From Candidatus Hydrogenedentota bacterium (GTDB lineage: Bacteria; Hydrogenedentota; Hydrogenedentia; Hydrogenedentales; GCA-2746185): a stretch of 5,097 nucleotides of DNA. A program made the position numbers and the translations under genes. Below are positions 1 to 4,505 of this stretch, one piece after another. The stretch is taken from positions 1 through 5,097 of the forward strand of contig JASJYE010000213.1 in NCBI GenBank assembly GCA_030123645.1, read 5' to 3'. The stretch's first letter is position 1, and each line of letters begins with the position of its first letter. The notes beneath the pieces were generated by a model. The model was not told the DNA's origin. It did not search any database and saw nothing but the letters and a program-made list of their open reading frames with translations.

Positions 1-93
1 AACGAGCGCACACTGACCGACAAGGACACCGACAAGGCCTGGAACAAGATACTCAAGGCACTGGAAAAGCACTTCGACGCCGAGCTACGATAG
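1..93 (+). CDS. pheT: Phenylalanyl-tRNA synthetase beta subunit, C-terminal end (partial)
   Basis: This is an open frame from the window edge to TAG at 91-93, giving the last 30 residues of a protein; the 5' part lies outside the window. The ending RTLTDKDTDKAW...LEKHFDAELR matches the typical C-terminus of PheT. There the FDX-ACB (anticodon-binding) domain closes with a 'TLTDeev....I...LekrfgAeLR' pattern. PheT pairs with PheS in the cytoplasmic alpha2-beta2 enzyme that charges tRNA-Phe. The identification rests on this short tail and on the following coiled-coil and zapA genes, an arrangement commonly seen after pheT in several Gram-negative phyla. The next gene starts 16 bp downstream, so they are probably co-transcribed. 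Full confirmation needs sequence upstream of the window. Confidence 0.8.
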   Translation, partial: NERTLTDKDTDKAWNKILKALEKHFDAELR

Positions 94-109
94 TCTCAGG
101 GGGATAGCC

Positions 110-406
110 ATGAATCCGCTGCTAAAGAAGAAACTGGAACACATCCAGGAGCAGGTCGGCGCGTTGCAAGGGGTCCTACAGGTGAATCGCGAGGACGTCC
201 TCCTCCAGCACCAGGAAAAGGAGGACCTGCTGCAAGAGAAGTGGAGCGACCGCAAGCGGGTGACGACGCTCGACCGCATCGCCAAGGACTACAAAGTCCT
301 ACAAGAGCAAAATACCGTCTATGCGCAGGAACGCAAAGAGATCAAGGAGCGCCTGGCGCGCGTCATCCGGTTCACAAAATCGCTGCACAACGCCTCCAGA
401 CCATGA
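110..406 (+). CDS. Small coiled-coil protein, probable ZapB-like cell-division factor
   Basis: This gene encodes a 98-residue, highly charged, cysteine-free cytoplasmic protein with no signal peptide or membrane segment. Nearly the whole chain is rich in K/E/Q/R with leucines at heptad-like spacing (for example LEHIQEQVGALQGVLQV near residues 9-26 and EIKERLARVIRFTKSL near 77-92), as expected for a continuous coiled coil. The start ATG at 110 follows a strong Shine-Dalgarno, AGGGGGA at 98-104, with good spacing. The gene lies 16 bp after pheT and overlaps zapA by ATGA (403-406), which implies translational coupling. By position and form it resembles the ZapB-like proteins encoded beside ZapA in many bacteria, where ZapB-type coiled coils bridge ZapA/FtsZ to other divisome parts. 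Coiled coils resist homology calls, so the gene is secure but the function is inferred from context. Confidence 0.75.
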   Translation: MNPLLKKKLEHIQEQVGALQGVLQVNREDVLLQHQEKEDLLQEKWSDRKRVTTLDRIAKDYKVLQEQNTVYAQERKEIKERLARVIRFTKSLHNASRP

Positions 407-708
407 TCGAGGACCGGGCAAAGGTCCGCATCGCGGGGAAAACCATCACTGTGCCGATCTACTATGACCGGCGGACGACCCTGCGGCTTGCGAAGCGCCT
501 GGACGAGAGGATCCAGGAAATCGAGAAGGCGAGCGAGCGTATAGACACGCAGGCATTTGCGCTGGAGGCAGCGCTCTCCTTTGCCGCCGAACTCGCCGCT
601 GCCGAACAAGAGCGCGAAGATGAGACCACTCAAGCCTTCAATGACCTGGATCGCCTGTCCAAGACCCTGGACGAGCTGCTAAGGAAGTACGGCATCCACG
701 ACCGCTAA
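403..708 (+). CDS. zapA: Cell division protein ZapA
   Basis: This gene encodes a 101-residue protein, the usual ZapA length. The N-terminal part (about residues 7-45) has the ZapA layout: a beta strand (KVRIAGKTITVPI), then a helix with RLAKRLDERIQEIEKAS. A long C-terminal helix follows, starting with AFALEAALSFAAELAAAEQE (about residues 49-68) and ending in a coiled-coil tail. ZapA is a cytoplasmic tetramer that binds FtsZ and cross-links protofilaments to stabilise the Z ring. The start at 403 is chosen because its ATG shares ATGA with the stop of the preceding coiled-coil gene. It also gives a normal family length, whereas the in-frame ATG at 241 would add 54 unrelated residues inside the upstream gene. 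There is no strong Shine-Dalgarno of its own, consistent with translation coupled to the upstream gene. The stop TAA at 706-708 is followed by a long non-coding stretch. Confidence 0.85.
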   Translation: MIEDRAKVRIAGKTITVPIYYDRRTTLRLAKRLDERIQEIEKASERIDTQAFALEAALSFAAELAAAEQEREDETTQAFNDLDRLSKTLDELLRKYGIHDR

Positions 709-774
709 AACGCCTTCCGAACTCAAACCGGCCTTTATCAGGACCAAATCAACAGATCGACCGTGCCTCCCGTC

Positions 775-833
775 CTCTATGGGCATGAGTCAGGAATCGG
801 GGTATCTCGTTCCCACGGTCTTCCGTGGGAACG
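775..833. repeat. Palindromic repeat, copy 1 (GGAACG-type hairpin)
   Basis: The unit begins CTCTATGGGCAT (775-786) and ends in a perfect hairpin: CGTTCCCACGG (808-818), loop TCTT, CCGTGGGAACG (823-833). The leader and hairpin recur at 840-884, so this is a repeated unit rather than an isolated hairpin. Hairpins of the form 'CGTTCCCACG...CGTGGGAACG' are a dispersed palindromic repeat type I recall from several proteobacterial genomes. Between leader and hairpin this copy carries 16 or so extra bases (787-802) that copy 2 lacks. No T-run follows on either strand, so it is not an obvious terminator. Confidence 0.8.
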
Positions 834-839
834 TAAGCG

Positions 840-884
840 CTCTATGGGCATTATCTCGTTCCAACGGAGGACCGTGGGAACGAG
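840..884. repeat. Palindromic repeat, copy 2 (GGAACG-type hairpin)
   Basis: The same leader CTCTATGGGCAT (840-851) is followed almost directly by TATCTCGTTCC, then a hairpin. The arms are CTCGTTCCAACGG (855-867) and CCGTGGGAACGAG (872-884), with loop AGGA and one A/G mismatch in an otherwise 13-bp stem. Copy 1 has C where copy 2 has A in the left arm, and in copy 2 the right arm keeps the ancestral GGGAACG. This suggests a point change in the left arm after duplication. The two copies are separated by only six bases. Confidence 0.8.
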
Positions 885-888
885 TCAC

Positions 889-997
889 GACTGACGCCGT
901 AGTCCCTGGGGGCACGTACGGCCCGGGGCACTGCCGGCCTGATCTTCGTCTCGGCAGTGTATCTTTCCACGCCTGACCGGAAGGCTGGGACGCAGTT
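889..997 (+). other. Possible folded RNA element, including the 929-959 hairpin
   Basis: Within this segment the sequence allows nested pairing, done by eye. A closing stem forms from ACTG (890-893), CG (895-896) and TCCC (903-906) with GGGA (987-990), CG (991-992) and CAGT (993-996), with a bulged A and a CCGTAG internal loop. Inside lies a perfect 8-bp hairpin CACTGCCG (929-936) / CGGCAGTG (952-959). A competing stem CCCTGGG (904-910) / CCCGGGG (922-928) has one wobble. The 8-bp hairpin is certain as a sequence feature. That the region is an RNA gene, and its strand, is inference. I could not assign it to a known family, including 6S RNA, although 6S often lies just after zapA. Confidence 0.3.
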
Positions 998-1020
998 CAG
1001 AGAACCTCAGATCCATGCCC

Positions 1021-1046
1021 GGTATGGGCGCTGCTAGCAGCGTACC
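1021..1046. repeat. Compact palindrome (CGCTGCT/AGCAGCG)
   Basis: A perfect 14-bp palindrome, CGCTGCT (1029-1035) followed at once by AGCAGCG (1036-1042), is extended by GGTA (1021-1024) pairing with TACC (1043-1046) across a four-base bulge TGGG. It could be a protein-binding palindrome or the stem of a hairpin. No gene starts nearby, so an operator role has no obvious target. No U-tract follows, so it is not an intrinsic terminator. Confidence 0.5.
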
Positions 1047-1089
1047 TTCAGCAGTGCGACCCGCGCATAGCCTGCACACTCAACGTCTG

Positions 1090-1103
1090 ATAATATATAT
1101 TAT
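1090..1103. repeat. AT-only 14-bp palindrome
   Basis: ATAATATATATTAT is a perfect palindrome within an AT-rich patch (about 1087-1113) that contrasts with the GC-rich surroundings. It may be an easily melted site or a protein-binding palindrome, but low-complexity AT sequence forms such palindromes readily. I assign no function. Confidence 0.4.
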
Positions 1104-1273
1104 GTTAATTTATTCCCGGGCTGACTCCTTGCCCTATACCGCTATTTACTCCGCTCCGTTCTCACGCCTAACCGTGGTGTCATATATCTACCTAAGTTTT
1201 CATGTGAGGATGGGCCTCTATAGGCTTTCAGCTTAACAACTTACGCGCTTCATCCTAGGAGTGAAGGCTGAGT

Positions 1274-1325
1274 GCTCGCGCGGATTTTCAGTGGTTTTTT
1301 AAGGCGGCCCATTTTGCGCGCGAGC
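1274..1325. repeat. 9-bp GC-rich inverted repeat with 34-bp spacer
   Basis: GCTCGCGCG (1274-1282) and CGCGCGAGC (1317-1325) are perfect inverted copies flanking a 34-bp AT-richer spacer that contains a run of six T and AAGGCGGCCC. A second imperfect palindrome lies just upstream at 1248-1266 (CTTCA ... TGAAG around CCTAGG). Such arms could be the end of a degraded mobile element or a binding site. No matching outer repeat, target duplication or transposase was seen. The loop is too large and the flanks lack T-runs, so this is not an intrinsic terminator. Confidence 0.45.
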
Positions 1326-1432
1326 CTAAGCTGCGAACACCGTGGAACAGGCTTGCCCTGATGGGTATCTGAGAGATTCGTTTCACGCTGTTTCAGCTTC
1401 GGCGGGGCTCCCCCACTTTCTGCAGGAAATAT

Positions 1433-1449
1433 CTCAAATCGAGTTTGAG
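1433..1449. repeat. Short hairpin CTCAAA/TTTGAG
   Basis: CTCAAA (1433-1438) and TTTGAG (1444-1449) form a perfect 6-bp stem with a TCGAG loop. An alternative, longer pairing overlaps it: ATATCTCAAAT (1429-1439) with ATTTGAATAT (1456-1465), with one bulged C. It lies about 100 bp past the stop of the minus-strand VOC gene. It could sit in that gene's 3' UTR, but it has no T-run to make it an intrinsic terminator. Confidence 0.3.
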
Positions 1450-1565
1450 CTGAGCATTTGAATATCCCAAGCGCCTCTTTCAGCCCAATTAGCCCAAAGC
1501 GCTCGAGGATGCCCCAGAGTCAATTTTCCGCTTCTCCGAGTATGATGGATCGGTAAATCGGGCTA

Positions 1566-1967
1566 TTATTCGAGGCCCCAGATACACGGTGTCACCAGTT
1601 CGACCGAATTGCCCGCCGGATCCCGGAAGTAGAACGAGAAACCACCGTTGGGCCAGGTATGCTCCAGCTCGATTTCGACCTTCTCTCCTTCGAGCTTCGA
1701 GCGCCATGTGTCGATTTCGTCCTCGCCCATCTCAAAGGCGACATGTCCCTCGCCGGTCGCCCCATGCGTCGGCACGCCGTTCGCTGCGGCTTTGCGGGTT
1801 CGCTCCGGATTGAAAAGTAGAAAGACGCCGTCGCCGCTCCTGAAGAAGGTATGGCGGCCCTCGAGTTTGGCGTAGACGGCCAGACCCAACACGCGGGAGT
1901 AGAATTCCTCTGCCTTCTCCAAATCGTCGACATAGAGGCAGGTCTCGATCACGCGTGGTGGCTGCAT
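1566..1967 (-). CDS. VOC-superfamily protein (glyoxalase/bleomycin-resistance/dioxygenase fold)
   Basis: This gene encodes a 133-residue single-chain VOC protein, a typical length. Two beta-alpha-beta-beta-beta modules are visible. Module one opens with VIETCLYVDDLEKAEEFYSRVLGL (residues 6-29). Module two runs from GEGHVAFEM (72-80) to FRDPAGNSVELVTP (114-127). Likely metal ligands are His75 and Glu123, while the position that is often His in the first strand is Glu8 here. Relatives include lactoylglutathione lyases, extradiol dioxygenases and thiol transferases, so the substrate cannot be called. It has no signal peptide, so it is likely cytoplasmic. The start at 1967 fits the VOC N-terminus and has GAGAGGGA just upstream on the minus strand; the in-frame ATG at 2045 would add 26 unrelated residues and overlap the divergent gene. 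It is transcribed away from the DUF2723 gene across a 66-bp gap and has no operon partner in view. Confidence 0.88.
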   Translation of the reverse strand: MQPPRVIETCLYVDDLEKAEEFYSRVLGLAVYAKLEGRHTFFRSGDGVFLLFNPERTRKAAANGVPTHGATGEGHVAFEMGEDEIDTWRSKLEGEKVEIELEHTWPNGGFSFYFRDPAGNSVELVTPCIWGLE

Positions 1968-2033
1968 CGTCGTTTCCCTCTCTGTCTGCAATCCGTTAAA
2001 CTTCCTGTCCACAGGGAACCGGGCCGATTCTCG
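1968..2033. promoter_or_regulatory. Divergent intergenic region with the start signals of two genes
   Basis: Sixty-six bases separate the start codons of the minus-strand VOC gene (1967) and the plus-strand DUF2723 gene (2034), so both promoters must lie here or inside the opposing gene. The minus gene has GAGAGGGA (plus positions 1975-1982) at normal spacing. The plus gene has only AGGGA at 2013-2017, 16 bases from its ATG, which is longer than ideal. The two purine motifs form an inverted repeat (TTCCCT 1974-1979, AGGGAA 2013-2018), and CCTGT/ACAGG lies between them in the 2004-2015 area. I saw no strong -35/-10 pair on either strand, so promoter positions are not called. Confidence 0.4.
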
Positions 2034-4034
2034 ATGAGCACGCAATCCACCGAAACCAAGTATCTCTTTTTATACCCCAGCTCCTATCTCGACGGCCTAG
2101 CCCCACTGGCAGCCGCGGCCGTCTCCTTCGCCGTCTACCTATGGACGCTTGCACCGACGGTGACCGGCGAGGACAGCGGCGAGCTTATCGCGGCGGCGTT
2201 TACGCTCGGCATCCCGCATCCCCCCGGTTACCCGCTATGGTGCCTGCTCGCGAAGGCCTTCATCCAGTGGATTCCATACGGGGACGTGGCGTGGCGCGCC
2301 AACCTCCTGTCCGCCGTTCTCGCCTCGTTCACTATCTACATTGTAGGTCTGATCGTCTTGCATCTCACACGCAGCCGCTTGGCCGCCTTCGCGGGCCCTT
2401 TAGCGCTCGCGTTCTCACTCGAGTTCTGGGAACAGAGCGTTATCGCGGAAGTCTACACGCTGAACGCCCTTTTTGTCGCGCTCTGCGTTTATATCCTTCT
2501 GCGCTGGTCGAAAACCTTGGAGCCGCGCCTCCTTTATGCCTTTGCGCTTGTCTACGGCTTGAGTCTTTGCAATCACGGCACCATGTTGCTGCTCTTGCCG
2601 GTCTTCGCCCTCTACATCCTCCTCCTGGATAGAAACACGCTCCACAGAGCCCGCCAGTACGCCGTAATGCTCGGTCTGGGCCTGCTCGGGCTCTCGCTCT
2701 ACCTCTACCTTCCTATCCGTTCCCTCGCCGATCCCGCCATGGATTGGGGTAACCCGGAGTCCTGGTCAGGATTCTGGGACGTGCTATTCCGCCGGCAATA
2801 CGCTCATCTGATCACCGGCAACCCGCGTACGCTCGGACACTTCTTTCTGCAAACTTCGACTTTCGCGAAGCTCTATGCGTGGGAATTCACGCCATGGGTG
2901 GGTCTGCTTGCAATTTTAGGGTGTCTCCGCCTTTGGCGCGATGAAAAGGCCGCCTGCCTCTTACTGCTCTCGACTTTTCTAGCCGTTGCACTTGGGGCGA
3001 TACTGCTCCCCAACTTCAACCTCGAGCACCATTGGGTCTGGATGAACTCGACGTACTGGATCCCCGCCTATCTTGTCGCGGCAGTATTCATCGGCGTCAC
3101 GATCGCGGCCATTGCGCAGGTCCCCACCGTCCCCAAAATCGTCGCCCCCATCCTGGCCGCGATTATCGTGGCGAGCCCCTTCGAGGCGCACTTCAGGCAC
3201 AACGACAGGGGCGCATCCTATCTCGCGCGGGACTACGCCCAAAACCTGCTCGACACGATGGCGCCGAACGCGATCTATTATGGCAGCGGCGACCACACCG
3301 TGTTCCCTCTGCTCTATCTGCAGATCGTCGAGGGCAAACGCCCGGACGTCGTGGTGCTCAACAAATACGGCTATCCAGAGCCCGAACTCTATGCCGGCAT
3401 GCCGGAGGAGTTGCGCGCGGGCATGGCGCGGCCCCCGAGCAAGGCCGACACGGAGCGGATTTTTGCTTGGCTGCTGGATGACAACGGCCGTCCCGCCTAC
3501 TCGACGATCAAGCGCCCGCACGGCTCGCGCCGCGTTAGCACCGAGGGGCTCCTTTATCGTTACCTCGCATCCGATGAAGAAGCGGAGGAGAAGGATTTTT
3601 GGTCGGACTACGCCTGGTACACGCTCGACGAGGAGGCCGTCCGCGGCGACTGGACTTCCGCGCTGATCCTTTTCGAGGTCAATTTTGCACGTGCACGGAT
3701 GTATTTCGAGGAGGGCGAGGCCGGCCAGGCCACCGTATCGCTTCTCAAGGCGGAGGGTCTCGTCCGGCGAGACAAGCACGCGCTGAATAACCTTGGGACC
3801 CTCGCGGCGGAGTACGGCGAGCTCGAGCAGGCGCGAGACTACTTCACAAAGGCACTCGAGGCGGACCCGGCCTTTGTGCGCGCGCATCTAAACCTGTCCA
3901 AGGCATACTTAAAGCTCGGGGAACCTGTCGAGGCCCTCGCCGAAGCAGAAGCGGTCCTCCAAGGAGAAGCGGAAAACGCCGACGCGCTCGCGCTGCAAAA
4001 AAAAGCACTGCAAGGCGTGCACGCCTTGCAGTGA
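2034..4034 (+). CDS. DUF2723 GT-C membrane protein with C-terminal TPRs, probable protein O-mannosyltransferase-like
   Basis: This is a 666-residue polytopic membrane protein. After the first membrane segment (about 22-41) comes GEDSGE (45-50) and then GIPHPPGYP (59-67), the hallmark of DUF2723. Its acidic loop matches the place where GT-C enzymes keep catalytic Asp/Glu. Further family motifs are FWEQSVIAEVYTLN (131-144), LCNHGTM (178-184) and YLPIRS...WGNP...RRQY (225-256). Membrane segments continue to roughly residue 390. A soluble part with GDHTVFPLLYLQIVEGKRPDVVVLN follows (about 419-445), then TPR-like helices (about 549-660, e.g. LNNLGTLAAEYGELEQARDYF). Human TMEM260, a DUF2723 relative, O-mannosylates proteins from a lipid-linked donor; similar chemistry at the inner membrane is an inference here. 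ATG 2034 is preferred over the upstream in-frame ATG at 1851, which lies inside the opposing VOC gene, but its AGGGA is 16 bp away. The last 10 codons form the palindrome used as a terminator for the opposing operon. Confidence 0.88.
   Translation: MSTQSTETKYLFLYPSSYLDGLAPLAAAAVSFAVYLWTLAPTVTGEDSGELIAAAFTLGIPHPPGYPLWCLLAKAFIQWIPYGDVAWRANLLSAVLASFTIYIVGLIVLHLTRSRLAAFAGPLALAFSLEFWEQSVIAEVYTLNALFVALCVYILLRWSKTLEPRLLYAFALVYGLSLCNHGTMLLLLPVFALYILLLDRNTLHRARQYAVMLGLGLLGLSLYLYLPIRSLADPAMDWGNPESWSGFWDVLFRRQYAHLITGNPRTLGHFFLQTSTFAKLYAWEFTPWVGLLAILGCLRLWRDEKAACLLLLSTFLAVALGAILLPNFNLEHHWVWMNSTYWIPAYLVAAVFIGVTIAAIAQVPTVPKIVAPILAAIIVASPFEAHFRHNDRGASYLARDYAQNLLDTMAPNAIYYGSGDHTVFPLLYLQIVEGKRPDVVVLNKYGYPEPELYAGMPEELRAGMARPPSKADTERIFAWLLDDNGRPAYSTIKRPHGSRRVSTEGLLYRYLASDEEAEEKDFWSDYAWYTLDEEAVRGDWTSALILFEVNFARARMYFEEGEAGQATVSLLKAEGLVRRDKHALNNLGTLAAEYGELEQARDYFTKALEADPAFVRAHLNLSKAYLKLGEPVEALAEAEAVLQGEAENADALALQKKALQGVHALQ
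3997..4033 (-). terminator. Intrinsic terminator of the minus-strand secreted-protein operon
   Basis: Read on the minus strand, 25 bases after the stop at 4059 comes a perfect 28-bp palindrome (plus positions 4006-4033). Its arm is CACTGCAAGGCGTG, joined directly to its own reverse complement. As a hairpin this gives about 11 GC-rich pairs with a GTGCAC loop. It is followed after one C by eight T (the A-run at 3997-4004 on the plus strand). This is a textbook rho-independent terminator for the operon. On the plus strand the hairpin is followed by AATAGCC with no T-run, so it should act in one direction only. It lies inside the last codons and stop of the DUF2723 gene. Confidence 0.88.
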
Positions 4035-4058
4035 ATAGCCTAACTATAGAGTTTGAGA

Positions 4059-4490
4059 CTACTGGTTCTGGATGCTGCCGCTCCCAACGCCTTCGCTCGG
4101 GAACCAGTCGTCGTCGTCCGCTGCCGCCTCGACTTTGCTCACGGTCAGGATTTTCATGCCGTCCTTGGTCACCAGCGTGCCGGTCGCGGTCACCTCTTTG
4201 CCCATGTGCTCGACCATCATCTCTTTGGCGGATTTGTGGCCCGCTCCCATGACCAAGTACAGCTGCTCCTTGCCATCATCGTCGAGCGTTGCAAATCCAA
4301 TGGGCTGGCCCTTCTCAGCACAGGTCTGCGCACAAGATGCATGGGCCTCGCCGGAGCGTCCGCTAAGATAGCACTGAATATCCACGGGCTCGCCTGTGAT
4401 GCTTAGCTCAACAGCATCTTCCGCGCCGGCCGAAACCATTTGAATCAGTGAGACCGCCAAAACCGCTATGGCAACACACGCTGCTCGCAT
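4059..4490 (-). CDS. Small exported three-cysteine protein, downstream paralog with acidic tail
   Basis: This gene encodes a 143-residue protein with a signal peptide: a basic start (MRAACVAIAVLAVS...), a hydrophobic core and a likely cleavage after AGA at residue 23, so it is periplasmic or secreted. The core (about 28-121) has GEPVDIQCYL, three cysteines (40, 53, 57) with His50 between them (C-x12-CxxxC), then KEQLYLVMGA and a closing strand GMKILTVSKV. The strand-rich ending suggests a small beta-barrel such as an OB fold, which is a guess. It is about 70% identical by eye over 88 residues to the protein of the upstream gene, so they are a tandem duplication. Unlike its partner it has a tail with four Asp (125-128). 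The start at 4490 has GAGGAG (plus 4498-4503) seven bases upstream. It is the second gene of the operon, 15 bp behind the first, and a terminator follows. I do not recognise a named family; function unknown. Confidence 0.88.
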   Translation of the reverse strand: MRAACVAIAVLAVSLIQMVSAGAEDAVELSITGEPVDIQCYLSGRSGEAHASCAQTCAEKGQPIGFATLDDDGKEQLYLVMGAGHKSAKEMMVEHMGKEVTATGTLVTKDGMKILTVSKVEAAADDDDWFPSEGVGSGSIQNQ

Positions 4491-4505
4491 CGCAGAACTC
4501 CTCGT

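Larger units (their letters stand above)
709..1565. other. Palindrome-rich non-coding stretch between zapA and the VOC gene
   Basis: About 857 bp with no protein gene I can support on either strand. All open frames are short, lack convincing Shine-Dalgarno sites and have no recognisable sequence. It holds the two GGAACG palindromic repeats (775-884), a possible folded RNA (about 889-997), a compact palindrome (1021-1046), an AT-rich patch with a 14-bp palindrome (1090-1103), a CCTAGG-centred imperfect palindrome (1248-1266), a 9-bp GC-rich inverted repeat (1274-1325) and a 6-bp hairpin (1433-1449). The position just after zapA is the usual place of 6S RNA in many proteobacteria, but no recognisable 6S signature was found. 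The stretch could be a graveyard of short mobile repeats, a transcribed structured region, or both. Confidence 0.7.

Noticed and set aside
241..402. N-terminal extension of ZapA from an in-frame ATG at 241.
   Set aside because: It would add 54 unrelated residues overlapping the coiled-coil gene. The ATGA-coupled start at 403 gives the normal family length.
779..1236. Short plus-strand open frames of 65 and 73 codons in the non-coding stretch.
   Set aside because: One runs through the palindromic repeats and the other through the AT-rich patch. Neither has a Shine-Dalgarno or plausible protein composition.
1166..1237. Integron attC-like core words GCCTAAC (1166-1172) and GCTTAAC (1231-1237).
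   Set aside because: Both match RYYYAAC in the same orientation, and no paired GTTRRRY site lies at proper spacing, so no attC structure can be formed. No integrase or cassette gene is present.
1274..1325. Intrinsic terminator for zapA or the VOC gene.
   Set aside because: The 34-base loop and lack of a T-run on either strand after the stem do not fit a rho-independent terminator.
1851..2033. Longer start for the DUF2723 protein.
   Set aside because: The extra 61 residues run antisense through the VOC gene, resemble no signal or domain, and the family motifs begin shortly after the ATG at 2034.
2979..3887. 302-codon open frame on the minus strand inside the DUF2723 gene.
   Set aside because: It lies wholly antisense to a well-supported gene. 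It is arginine/valine-rich with no recognisable domain, and is the usual mirror frame of GC-rich coding DNA.
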